Positions 17,379 to 25,705 of a stretch of DNA of 45,274 nucleotides are shown here, piece after piece. Made by a program: the position numbers and the translations under genes. Every line of letters starts with the position of its first letter. Within the stretch, counting starts at the first letter, position 1. Origin of the DNA: Terriglobia bacterium (GTDB taxonomy: Bacteria; Acidobacteriota; Terriglobia; Bryobacterales; Bryobacteraceae); the NCBI GenBank assembly GCA_020073265.1, contig JAIQFN010000047.1:1-45274 (forward strand), written 5' to 3'. Under the pieces are notes generated by a model. That model was not told the origin of the DNA. It saw only the letters and a program-made list of their open reading frames with translations, and made no database searches.

Positions 17379-19499
17379 TCAATTCGCCAGCGGATCCGGC
17401 CGAAGCTGGAAGTGCAGCACCTTGCTGGTGGTTCCTTTGCCGGTCTCGGTGTGAAACATCGCGCGAGTCGCGTAAGTCGACCACAGGCCCTTGCCCTTCC
17501 AACCCGCCTTGGCGTCGTCGATTCTGCCGTCCAGGCCTTTGGCGAAAAATCCGATCGGGTACGGTACGCGCAGCACCACCCATTTGCCGTTCACCAGCGC
17601 CAGCAGCGCGTCCTCGCCGTTCCCGGTGGCGACCGGCACGTTGCGTCCCAACCCGAACGTGTCGAATTGATCCACCCAATCGTAGTAACTCGCCTCGGCG
17701 CTGCCGGAATCACTGAGTCCCTTGAACTGCGGTGCGGGAAATGGATACAACGACCAACCTTCCGGACAATGCTGTCCCGTCGCGGTAGGCCCGTTCAGCA
17801 CTTTGCACTTGCGCCGGTCGAAGCTCGCCAGGTGGCCGCTTGCGAGCACGGTCCACACCACGCCGTTGCGATCGATGTCCAGCCCGCGCGGCGAGAAGCC
17901 CTGCACTTTCGCGTTGGGATTGTTCCACGGAAGATCGTACACTTCCGCGAGCGCCGTCTCGGGCGGATGCGATCCGGGGTTCAACCGCACCACTCGTCCC
18001 GGAAATCCCAGCACGGTTCCCCAGATCGAGCCGTCGGCCGGACTGACGGTGAGGCCATAGAACGAACCCGAGATGCGCTTGTCCTTGGTGGGATCCACCG
18101 GATCATTCGGCTCCACGTAGGCGTCGCGCTTGCCGTTGCCATTGGTGTCCAGGATCAGCGCGGTCCAGCCCTGCGATTTCTGTTCGTCGTGAGTCTCTTC
18201 GAACATCTTCACGTTCAGCCAGCCCACCACGTCGCCACCGCCGCCGCTCGAGGTCCACAGCGTGTGATTGGCGTCTTCGGCGAACTGCAGATGGTGCGTG
18301 CTGAAACAGGTGTCGATCAGCGTGAACTGCTTCGACTGCGGATCGTACATAGCCAGTTGGCGCCCGCTCCGGTTCACCGGAAACAGCTTCGCCGACGGAT
18401 GGCTGGATCCTTGCTTGCAGAACGCCGGATTGTCGGGCGGACGAATCACCGACGTCAGCCACACCCGCCCTTTCTCGTCGAACATCGGGTTATGAATATT
18501 GGTCTGGCTGTCCCAGATCGCTTCGTCACCCCAGTACGCCGAGGCCTTCAGCGGCGGCGGAGGGCCGGGCGTCTTCGGATCGCGAACCGGCACTTTGATC
18601 GACGTCGCCGTGTTGTGGACCGGATCGAGGACCGGGATAAAGTCAGTGCTGAGCTCCGGCGCGCCGTACAGCAGGCCATTCGCGTTAACGTTCGGGTTCC
18701 GTTTGTCGGTCGCGATTTCATCGTGCAGGTACGCCTTGGGCGTCGTCCAGTCCCATTCCGTGATCACGACGTTGCGCTCCACGCCCTGCGGACGCGGCGG
18801 CGCGGGCGGCAGTTCACCTGCCTTGATCCGATTGGTCCAATCGGCGAACATCGCGAGCGCGCGTTCCTTGCCCAGCCGGCCGATTCCACCCACCATCGCG
18901 CTGCCGGCTTGTCCTGACTGGATGCGCCGCTCCCACGCCTGCGTGGCTGAATCGAATTTTCCCAGACCCGGCGGGATCTCTCGCGTGGCCTTGGTCCCCA
19001 GTTGATGACACGACCAGCAGCTATCGGTCTTGATCGTCTCCAACCACTCGGCCTGGCTTTTCATGCCCGGCGAGATTCCGTTGCCCTTCGGTCCGGTGCC
19101 GGGAAACTCGCTTTTGTCGGGGACCTTGAGCAGCGAATACCAAAAGCTGGCAGGATAATACTCCGCCGCGGCCTTCGGATTCGGCGCCGGCACTGCGGTC
19201 AGGTTGACGATCTTGCCGGGCGCGGCCTGCACCTTGGCCGAGTCTACCAGCCCGTAGCCGCGCACCCACACGCTGTAGTTGGCTTTCGGAAGATCGGGGA
19301 GGACGAAGCGTCCGCGATCGTCGGTCACCACGATCTTGGCGAACTTGGTGGGCAGGTCCTTGGTTTCAGCGATCACCCAAACGCCGGCTTCCGGTCCCTT
19401 GGAGCCGGTGACCACGCCGCCGATATCATCGTTGTCGATAGCAGGCTGTTGCGCGAACGCCGCCAAGCCCGCGAAGCACAAAAACGCAAAGGTCCTCAT
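17379..19499 (-). CDS. Secreted carboxypeptidase-regulatory/cytochrome c/beta-propeller fusion protein
   Basis: 706 residues from the ATG at 19499, with AAGGAGG seven bases upstream. Open frame continues upstream to 19991, but that part overlaps the divergent gene and has no signal peptide. Signal peptide 1-17; residues 25-103 are a carboxypeptidase-regulatory-like domain ('GGVVTGSKGPEAGVWVIAET'). A single haem c motif follows at C161-W-S-C164-H165 ('CWSCHQLGTKATREIPP'). From ~240 to the end there is a Vgb/SMP-30-like propeller ('GLTVSPADGSIWGTVLGFPG', 'GFSPRGLDIDRNGVVWTVLA'). Proteins of this build are frequent in Acidobacteria and are usually annotated as virginiamycin-B-lyase-like; a redox or ligand-binding role in the periplasm is inferred. 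It is the first gene of the minus-strand cluster; a candidate -10 (TATACT, 19529-19534) lies 30 bases before its start. Confidence 0.78.
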   Translation of the reverse strand: MRTFAFLCFAGLAAFAQQPAIDNDDIGGVVTGSKGPEAGVWVIAETKDLPTKFAKIVVTDDRGRFVLPDLPKANYSVWVRGYGLVDSAKVQAAPGKIVNLTAVPAPNPKAAAEYYPASFWYSLLKVPDKSEFPGTGPKGNGISPGMKSQAEWLETIKTDSCWSCHQLGTKATREIPPGLGKFDSATQAWERRIQSGQAGSAMVGGIGRLGKERALAMFADWTNRIKAGELPPAPPRPQGVERNVVITEWDWTTPKAYLHDEIATDKRNPNVNANGLLYGAPELSTDFIPVLDPVHNTATSIKVPVRDPKTPGPPPPLKASAYWGDEAIWDSQTNIHNPMFDEKGRVWLTSVIRPPDNPAFCKQGSSHPSAKLFPVNRSGRQLAMYDPQSKQFTLIDTCFSTHHLQFAEDANHTLWTSSGGGGDVVGWLNVKMFEETHDEQKSQGWTALILDTNGNGKRDAYVEPNDPVDPTKDKRISGSFYGLTVSPADGSIWGTVLGFPGRVVRLNPGSHPPETALAEVYDLPWNNPNAKVQGFSPRGLDIDRNGVVWTVLASGHLASFDRRKCKVLNGPTATGQHCPEGWSLYPFPAPQFKGLSDSGSAEASYYDWVDQFDTFGLGRNVPVATGNGEDALLALVNGKWVVLRVPYPIGFFAKGLDGRIDDAKAGWKGKGLWSTYATRAMFHTETGKGTTSKVLHFQLRPDPLAN

Positions 19500-19640
19500 T
19501 TCCGGCCCTCCTTGCGGCAGACGCGAATAGTATATACCGTGGCGCACGCACTCATCGCAACGTCGGAGCCGCTGACAAATCCAGGAGTCGGGGCCACGCA
19601 AGGCCAGCGGCCTGAATCTCCGGTAGAATAGCCTCAATCC

Positions 19641-22475
19641 ATGAAACGATCCATTGGCGGTTTGGCTCTGGTCGCGGTTCTGATGGGCGTACTTGTTTTT
19701 GTGAGCAAACCTGCGCCGCAACCGTCTTCCACGACTCCGGCGGCGTCGGAGCGCGCATTCCTGCTGATGCTTGGCGAGAAAGCCTCCGCTGAGGAGACCT
19801 GGGATGGCACGGTCCGCGTTGCCGGAAGCGGCGCGGTTGCGTCCACTACCGGCTGGCATTTTTCGACTACCGACAAAGTTACCGGGCCAGGCGCGTGGAC
19901 GTGCAAGACCCGGCGCGACGAAATCGTTCCCTTCTCCGACATTGACTATACGGAGATGGCTCCGGGCGAGAAACCCCAGGTCTTCTATCAACCCGTGGGT
20001 CTTTACATCACCGTTTCTGGACCGGCGGAGTCGAGCGTTCAGGTGCAGACGGCGCAGGGCAGCTTTGAGTTCGCGCTATCCAGCCTGCGACTGGAGCCTG
20101 CCGAGTTTCTCAATGGGCGCGCCACCGTGCACGAGGTGGCCGCGGTTCAGAAGCTGAGCACTCCGCAATACGAAGACGACGAGCCCGCGGTTACCGCGCT
20201 CTCCGATGGTAGTGTGGTTGCAGCTTGGGTGGGGTACCAGAATCAGGCCGACCGCGTGCTGTTGCGGACGCTGCGCAACGGCGCCTGGTCTGAAGCGGAA
20301 GAAGTAACACCCAAAGCCGCCGATATCTTCCGCTGTTCAGTGGTGGCCGGCGCGGGCGGCAGCCTGTGGGCCTTCTGGAGCCAGCGCGAGAACGACCGTT
20401 GGCAGATCTGGGGCCGCGAGAAGCGCGATGGTAAGTGGCAGCCGGCCGAACCGATTGCCCAGACCGGTTCGAATACGTTTCACCGCGCCGCCGCTTCTTC
20501 TTCCGGAGAGATCGCCGTGGTGTGGCAGAGCTATCGAAACGGCCAGAGCGATATTTTCCTCAAGGTCCGCGGCAGCCAGGGATCCTGGTCGCAAGAGGCG
20601 CGTCTTAGTGACTCGCCGGCCAATGATTGGGAACCGTCGGTGGCGGTGGGCGCCGATGGAGCCGTCTATGCTGCCTGGGACACGTATGCGCACGGCAACT
20701 ATGATGTCCAGTTCCGCACCTGGCGCGACGGGAACCTATCGGTCGTGGCGAGTGTGACCAGCAGCCCAAACTTTCAGGCGCAGACGTCGGTGGCGATCGA
20801 TCGCGAAAATCGTCCGTGGGTCGCCTGGAACGAATCGGGCGTCAATTGGGGTAAGGACCAGGGCTTTTTGATTCCGACGCCGCTCGCAACACCGCTCCAT
20901 CAAGAGAGATGGGTTCGCGTCGCCATGTGGGACGGCAAGGGATGGCTGGAGCCGAAGCAAAAACCCAGTGCCGTGTTCCCGCCATCAATGCGCCACAACA
21001 GCGAACATCCGCAGATCGTGTTTGACGGCGGCGGGCGATTGTTTATGGTCTTCCGTCACTGGACGCGCCAGAACAGCCGCACCATCGGCAGCCCGATCGT
21101 GTGGGAAAACTATCTGACGCTCTTCGACGGGGAGCGCTGGTCCACGCCGGATCTGATGCTGATGAGCGGCGGTTCGATCGAGAAGCACGCGGCCCTGACG
21201 CGCGACGCCCAAGGCGCGATCTGGTCGGCCTGGATGACCGACAACCGGCCCTTCAGCACCATGATCCCAGGCAACGCCGATGTCTACTTCGGCCGGCTTA
21301 CTCCGCAGGAGGCGCTTCCGCAAGCCCGGATGGCAGCCAGCCAATTCTTGCCGCTGGTCGATCCGATGGTGGAGGCGATCCCGGTACACAATCGCGAAGC
21401 CGAAGACATCCAGGCGATGCACAACTACACCATCTCGTCGGCCGGCAAGCGGTACAAGATCTATCGCGGAGACATGCATCGCCACACCGACGTCTCGCGC
21501 GATTTCAAATACGACGGATCCTTGATCGAACTCTACCGCTATGCCCTCGACGCGGCCGGCATGGACTATATCGCCGCCACCGATCACAACACCGGCTACG
21601 ACCAGGAGTTCACCTGGTGGCAGAATCAAAAGCTGGTCGATCTGTTTCTCGTTCCAGGAGCGTTCACGCCCTTGTTCGCTTACGAGCGCAGCCTTCCTTA
21701 TCCCAACGGCCATCGCAACGTGATCTGGTCGAAGCGCGGCTTCCGCACGCTGCCGGTCAGCCGCGACGAGCAACGCGGCGTCGAAGGAGCAGCCAAGCTG
21801 TACGCCGAGTTACGACGGACCAATGGCATCACCATGCCGCACTCCACCGGTACCGATCAGGGAACCGATTTTCGCGACAACGATCCGGATCTCGAACCGC
21901 TGATCGAGATCTATCAGGGCTATCGAACCAGCTACGAGTACGAAGGTGCGCCGCGGTCGGCCACGGCGTTAAACAAACATGCGCAAAAGAGCGGCTTTGA
22001 GCCGCAGGGATTCTGGTGGAACGCGCTCGACAAGGGCTTCAAGCTGGGCGTGCAGGCTTCCAGCGACCATTGGTCGACGCACATCTCTTATGCGTGTATC
22101 CTGGCCGAATCCTGGACCAGGGAGGGACTGCTGGACGCCATACGCAAGCGGCACTCGTATGCAGCCACCGACAATATCGCGCTCGATTTCCAGGCAGTCA
22201 CGGGGAGGACGGCTCACATGATGGGAGATATCGTGACGGCGCAGGCCAAGGAAGATCCGCAGTTTCTGGTGCGAGTCTCGGGTACGGCGGCTATCAAACA
22301 AATCGACCTGATCAAGAACCATGCTTTCATTTACACCACGCGGCCCGACACACGGCAGGCGCGGTTCGACTACGTCGACAAACAATCATCGCCCGGCGAG
22401 AGCTGGTACTACGTGCGTGTGCTGCAGGAGGACGGGCAACTCGCCTGGAGTTCGCCCATCTGGATTCGAAAGTAG
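19641..22475 (+). CDS. Exported beta-propeller plus PHP-domain (DUF3604) protein
   Basis: 944 residues with an N-terminal signal or membrane anchor (GGLALVAVLMGVLVFVSK). Residues ~150-540 are repeated WD/BNR-like blades with recurring 'AWVGYQN', 'FWSQREN', 'VWQSYRNG' and 'AWDTYAHG' motifs, i.e. a sialidase-like propeller. The C-terminal ~330 residues are a PHP-type metal-dependent hydrolase domain of the DUF3604 kind: H613-R-H615 in 'GDMHRHTDVSRDF', D648-H649 in 'AATDHNTG', then 'MPHSTGTDQG' and 'VQASSDHWSTH' supplying further metal ligands. DUF3604 proteins are uncharacterised, presumably phosphoesterase- or amidohydrolase-like enzymes. The gene is divergent from the cytochrome/propeller gene (141-base gap, with TAGAAT 11 bases before the ATG). 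Ends convergent with the FGE gene. Substrate unknown. Confidence 0.8.
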   Translation: MKRSIGGLALVAVLMGVLVFVSKPAPQPSSTTPAASERAFLLMLGEKASAEETWDGTVRVAGSGAVASTTGWHFSTTDKVTGPGAWTCKTRRDEIVPFSDIDYTEMAPGEKPQVFYQPVGLYITVSGPAESSVQVQTAQGSFEFALSSLRLEPAEFLNGRATVHEVAAVQKLSTPQYEDDEPAVTALSDGSVVAAWVGYQNQADRVLLRTLRNGAWSEAEEVTPKAADIFRCSVVAGAGGSLWAFWSQRENDRWQIWGREKRDGKWQPAEPIAQTGSNTFHRAAASSSGEIAVVWQSYRNGQSDIFLKVRGSQGSWSQEARLSDSPANDWEPSVAVGADGAVYAAWDTYAHGNYDVQFRTWRDGNLSVVASVTSSPNFQAQTSVAIDRENRPWVAWNESGVNWGKDQGFLIPTPLATPLHQERWVRVAMWDGKGWLEPKQKPSAVFPPSMRHNSEHPQIVFDGGGRLFMVFRHWTRQNSRTIGSPIVWENYLTLFDGERWSTPDLMLMSGGSIEKHAALTRDAQGAIWSAWMTDNRPFSTMIPGNADVYFGRLTPQEALPQARMAASQFLPLVDPMVEAIPVHNREAEDIQAMHNYTISSAGKRYKIYRGDMHRHTDVSRDFKYDGSLIELYRYALDAAGMDYIAATDHNTGYDQEFTWWQNQKLVDLFLVPGAFTPLFAYERSLPYPNGHRNVIWSKRGFRTLPVSRDEQRGVEGAAKLYAELRRTNGITMPHSTGTDQGTDFRDNDPDLEPLIEIYQGYRTSYEYEGAPRSATALNKHAQKSGFEPQGFWWNALDKGFKLGVQASSDHWSTHISYACILAESWTREGLLDAIRKRHSYAATDNIALDFQAVTGRTAHMMGDIVTAQAKEDPQFLVRVSGTAAIKQIDLIKNHAFIYTTRPDTRQARFDYVDKQSSPGESWYYVRVLQEDGQLAWSSPIWIRK

Positions 22476-22508
22476 GCCGACAGCTTTCCTAGAACAGCAG
22501 TGGTTCAG

Positions 22509-22546
22509 ACGGCTCAACTGATCGAAACCTAAGCGTACTGAGCCGT
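22509..22546. terminator. Candidate bidirectional hairpin between convergent genes
   Basis: ACGGCTCA (22509-22516) and TGAGCCGT (22539-22546) form a perfect 8-bp stem with a 22-base loop. It sits in the 78-base gap between the convergent PHP-protein and FGE genes. A TTAAAT follows on the plus side, but there is no long T-run, so function as an intrinsic terminator is only likely by position. Confidence 0.4.
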
Positions 22547-22553
22547 TAAATCG

Positions 22554-23546
22554 TCAGACATCGCGCACGCAACGAAAGCTGATATTGGTTGTGGAACTGT
22601 CCGGTGTATTCGAAGTCCGCGCGGCCACGCGATAGCGGTTGCAATAGGATCGGTGACAGAGATAAGAACCACCCTTCAGCACGCGCGCAACGCCGTCCAG
22701 CGGACCTACCGGATTCGCGCGCGTCGCCGTGACGTGGTAATTGGGATGAAACCAGTCGGCGCACCATTCCCACGCATTCCCGGTGATGGTGAACAGCCCG
22801 TATCCATTGGGAGGAAACGCAGCGGCCGGCGCCACCGCGGAGTAGCCGTCCTCGGCCAGATCCAAGTTTGGGAATTCTCCCTGCCAGATGTTGCAGAGGT
22901 GTTTCCCGCCCGGCGTCAATTCGTCGCCCCAAGGATACAATTTCTGCTCCAAGCCTCCGCGCGCGGCGTACTCCCATTCGGCCTCAGTCGGCAGTCTTTT
23001 CCCGGCCCACTTGCAATACTCGACCGCATCATTCCAGGTGACGTGAAGGACGGGGTGATCGGCGCGGGTCTCGATGCCGGAGTCGGGACCTTCCGGGTGC
23101 CGCCAGTCCGCCCTCCCGACCTTGCACCACCAGTCCACGCCGGTGACGGTGGCCTCCACCAGCTCGGCACGGCGCTCGGCGGGAATGTGCCCCTGGAAGA
23201 CGAACGACCAGCCGAATCGTTCCGCCTCGGTAAGGTAGTCAGTCGCCTGCCCGAACTCGTGGAACTGCACGTTGGTGACGGGGCAGGCATCCATATAGAA
23301 CGCATCCAGCGTTATTTCGCGAACCGGGCCCTCGCCGTCCTTGGGGAACGCCTGCTCGCTGTCCGTGCCCATCAGAAAGGAGCCACCCTTGAGCTTGACC
23401 ATGCCGCTGGTCGATCCCGAGATTACACGCGGCCGCTGCGCCGAGGCCAGGCGGGACTGCGTTAACTGCTCCGCTCGCTGCCGGCCTGGAGCACAGCACG
23501 GATGCACCAGGCCTGCCTGCGCAAAGAGTTCGAACTCGCGCTTCAT
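22554..23546 (-). CDS. Formylglycine-generating enzyme (FGE/SUMF1 family)
   Basis: 330 residues, no signal peptide, so cytosolic. The FGE fold starts at ~49 ('MVKLKGGSFLMGTDS') and contains 'HPVLHVTWNDAVEYCKWAGK', 'RLPTEAEWEYAARGG' and 'NGYGLFTITGNAWEWCADWF'. The catalytic cysteine pair is intact: C297 and C302 in 'GGSYLCHRSYCNRYR', with the same spacing as C336/C341 of human FGE; 'RTSNTPDSSTTNISFRC' follows as expected. The enzyme oxidises the cysteine of a C-x-P-x-R motif in sulfatases to formylglycine. Its likely client, a sulfatase with CSPSR, is encoded two genes upstream in the same operon; the parvulin gene ends six bases before this start. Oddity: the 48-residue N-terminal extension itself contains C18-A-P-G-R22, a match to the substrate motif. 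An internal start at Met49 is possible. Confidence 0.92.
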   Translation of the reverse strand: MKREFELFAQAGLVHPCCAPGRQRAEQLTQSRLASAQRPRVISGSTSGMVKLKGGSFLMGTDSEQAFPKDGEGPVREITLDAFYMDACPVTNVQFHEFGQATDYLTEAERFGWSFVFQGHIPAERRAELVEATVTGVDWWCKVGRADWRHPEGPDSGIETRADHPVLHVTWNDAVEYCKWAGKRLPTEAEWEYAARGGLEQKLYPWGDELTPGGKHLCNIWQGEFPNLDLAEDGYSAVAPAAAFPPNGYGLFTITGNAWEWCADWFHPNYHVTATRANPVGPLDGVARVLKGGSYLCHRSYCNRYRVAARTSNTPDSSTTNISFRCVRDV

Positions 23547-23552
23547 CTGGAT

Positions 23553-24278
23553 TTACGCCTTGCGGATGTCTGCTCTGGCACGCAGCCCGTCCACGAACTG
23601 CTCGATACACGTCTCTTTGCGGCGTTGGATCAGGTGCTCCTCGATCTCGCTCCGAACATCGGTTAGATCGCGCACGCCCTCCGCCTTTCGTTCGTACATC
23701 TTCGCGATGTGAAATCCGAATGGGGAGCGAAAAATGGAGCTTACTTCGCCCGGCTTCATCGAGAAAACGATGTTCTCGAATTCCTGCACCATCTGACCGC
23801 GCTGAAAGAATCCCAGATCCCCGCCCCTTCCCGGGCAGTCGGAGCGCCGATCGGCCACTTCTTCAAAAGGCTTTCCGTCCAGCAACTCTTGTTGGATGGC
23901 TTGGATGGTTTCCAGAGCGCTGCTCTCATCGCTGCGCTCGTCGACGTTCTTTACGATATGGGCGGCGTGCACCATTTCCGGGGCGTAAAAACTATCGCGG
24001 TGCTTGCGGTAGTGCTCCACGACGTCTTTCTTTTTGGGAGCGGCTACCTTCGCAGTCAACTTTGCTACCAGTTCTTCGACGCGCTGGCCGGTCTCTTGCG
24101 CCGCCTGCTGCAGCAGAACTTTTTCGATCACGTTTTCCCTGGCCCATTCCCAGGCGCGCATCTCGATGGCCAGGGGATCGTCGTCGAGATCCGCCTCCAG
24201 CAGGCGCGCCTTCACCATTTGAGCTTCCTGGCGGATCAACGCGTCGTCGACACGCTCGCCATTGACGAGAATCGGCAT
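23553..24278 (-). CDS. Parvulin-type peptidyl-prolyl cis-trans isomerase
   Basis: 241 residues from the ATG at 24278; the open frame continues upstream but only through the sulfatase gene in another frame. Residues 1-95 are a helical SurA_N-like segment ('LEADLDDDPLAIEMRAWEWA'). Residues ~97-197 are the parvulin domain with the expected features: H104-A-A-H107, 'EEVADRRSDCPGRGGDLGFF' (D147, C148), 'VFSMKPGEVSSIFRSPFGFH' (H190). There is no signal peptide, which is unusual because most SurA/PpiD/PrsA relatives act outside the cytosol. The start lies four bases after the sulfatase stop and the stop six bases before the FGE start, so the three are one operon. Because FGE recognises a proline-containing motif in an unfolded or folding sulfatase, a helper role in sulfatase maturation is plausible but inferred. 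Confidence 0.87.
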   Translation of the reverse strand: MPILVNGERVDDALIRQEAQMVKARLLEADLDDDPLAIEMRAWEWARENVIEKVLLQQAAQETGQRVEELVAKLTAKVAAPKKKDVVEHYRKHRDSFYAPEMVHAAHIVKNVDERSDESSALETIQAIQQELLDGKPFEEVADRRSDCPGRGGDLGFFQRGQMVQEFENIVFSMKPGEVSSIFRSPFGFHIAKMYERKAEGVRDLTDVRSEIEEHLIQRRKETCIEQFVDGLRARADIRKA

Positions 24279-24282
24279 GGCC

Positions 24283-25662
24283 TTACGGCTGCACTGGCCT
24301 GGCGTAGGCGCCGGCTGGAAGGCTGGGGATCGACTTTCGCGCTTGAGATTCCGTCCAGGCCTGCTGCACTTGTTCCGGGAAGCCGGGAACGAGCGATTTG
24401 ATCCTGCGTTGGATCTCTTCCACCACCTGTGGATTGTCGGCAGCGACGTCGTAGCTTTCGTCCGGGTCGTTGGCCAGGTTGTAAAGCTCAGGGCGGGCCA
24501 GCGTGAAACTGAAGCGCCCGCCGGGAGGAGCCGGCGCATAGGCCGCGGTGTTGTGTCGCGCGATGTGCAGCTTCCAATTCATCCAGCGCGCGCATTGCAG
24601 GTCCCAGTTGTCGAAGTACAGCAGGACTTCGCGCTCGATGGATTCCTTCTGGCCCGACAGCAGCGGCCAGATATCGATCCCATCCAGCGGCTTGGAGGGC
24701 AGCGCGGCGCCGCACAGCCGGACCACCGTCGGCAGAAGATCGAGCATGGATGCAAGCCCGTTGCACACCCGGCCCTTCGGGATCCTGCCGGGCCAAGCGG
24801 CAATGAACGGCTCGCGCACGCCGCCCTCATAGGTTGTGTTCTTGCGCCCGCGCAGTTTGCCCGGGCTGCCCTGGTACCAGGGCCCGTTGTAGCTGGTGAA
24901 CAGCACCAGCGTGTTCTGCTCCACGCCGTTCTGCTTCAGCGCCCGCCGGATTTCGCCGACGCTCCAGTCGAGTTCCTCCACCACGTCTCCGTACAAGCCT
25001 TCGGGCGACTTGCCGCGAAATCGCTCGGATGCGCCCAGCGGAATGTGTGGAAACGTTTGCGGCAGGTAAAGAAAGAACGGCGAGTCGCGATTTTCGTGGA
25101 TGAACTTGACCGCCTGCTCGGTGTAGCGCTGGGTCAGCGTCTCGAGCTTCGCGGGTTCTTCGATCACCTCGGTGTTGTGCATCAGCACGCGCGGGTTCAT
25201 GTCGTTGCTGTACGGGATGCCGAAGTATTCGTCAAAACCGCGCCGCGTGGGCAGGTACTCGGCCGGCCGCCCCAGGTGCCATTTGCCGATGCACATGGTC
25301 TTGTAGTTCTGAGCCTTGAGCAGGTCCGCCAGAGTGGATTCGTCCAAGCTGAGCCCGTCGCGATCCTGCGGAAAAAAGACTCGCGGCACGCCCACGCGCG
25401 TGGGATACCTTCCGGTCAACAGGGCCGCGCGCGACGGCGAGCAAACCGGATCGGCCGACGTGAAGTTGGTGAAGCGGACGCCTTCGCCGGCCATGCGATC
25501 CAGGTTGGGAGTCGGGATCTTCGAGCCGTAGCAGCCCAAGTCGCCGTAACCGAGGTCGTCGCAAAGAATCACGACGATGTTCGGTTTCCTGGATGGCGCC
25601 GCCAGAAGCTGCGACGCGAGCGCCGCGCCCGTGGAAGCGAGGAAGGATCGTCTATCGATCAT
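24283..25662 (-). CDS. Tat-exported type I sulfatase
   Basis: 459 residues from the ATG at 25662, giving a twin-arginine leader R4-R5-S-F-L ('MIDRRSFLASTGAALASQLL'). The alkaline-phosphatase-fold sulfatase core begins 'KPNIVVILCDDLGYGDLGCY' (D35, D36 metal ligands). The modification motif is C74-S-P-S-R78, followed by the usual 'AALLTGRYPTRVG'. This is the cysteine type, converted to formylglycine by FGE, which then hydrolyses sulfate esters using Ca2+. Further family motifs: 'KTMCIGKWHLG', 'FFLYLPQTFPHIPL', 'TLVLFTSYNGPW'. The usual 'T-S-D-N-G' metal-binding segment reads T-S-Y-N-G here, i.e. a Tyr replaces the conserved Asp, which may affect metal binding. Tat export implies that it folds and is modified in the cytosol, consistent with the co-encoded cytosolic parvulin and FGE. 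It follows the 'PDLQGLW' protein gene by 43 bases. Confidence 0.92.
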   Translation of the reverse strand: MIDRRSFLASTGAALASQLLAAPSRKPNIVVILCDDLGYGDLGCYGSKIPTPNLDRMAGEGVRFTNFTSADPVCSPSRAALLTGRYPTRVGVPRVFFPQDRDGLSLDESTLADLLKAQNYKTMCIGKWHLGRPAEYLPTRRGFDEYFGIPYSNDMNPRVLMHNTEVIEEPAKLETLTQRYTEQAVKFIHENRDSPFFLYLPQTFPHIPLGASERFRGKSPEGLYGDVVEELDWSVGEIRRALKQNGVEQNTLVLFTSYNGPWYQGSPGKLRGRKNTTYEGGVREPFIAAWPGRIPKGRVCNGLASMLDLLPTVVRLCGAALPSKPLDGIDIWPLLSGQKESIEREVLLYFDNWDLQCARWMNWKLHIARHNTAAYAPAPPGGRFSFTLARPELYNLANDPDESYDVAADNPQVVEEIQRRIKSLVPGFPEQVQQAWTESQARKSIPSLPAGAYARPVQP

Positions 25663-25705
25663 GCCTGAGCGTTGTCCTAGCGATCGCAAAGGGTGGCTGG
25701 ACGGG

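Noticed and set aside
19500-19991. N-terminal extension of the haem-c/propeller protein frame
   Set aside because: It overlaps the start of the divergent PHP protein, and the internal ATG at 19499 has a strong RBS and a signal peptide.
22509-22546. Riboswitch or attachment site
   Set aside because: A single 8-bp stem with an unstructured loop between convergent genes fits a terminator better; no flanking integrase or tRNA gene is present.
23826-23837. C-P-G-R in the parvulin (residues 148-151) as a second sulfatase-type modification motif
   Set aside because: The motif needs C-x-P-x-R; here proline directly follows cysteine, and this segment is the normal S-D-C-P-x-x-G-G active-site stretch of parvulins.
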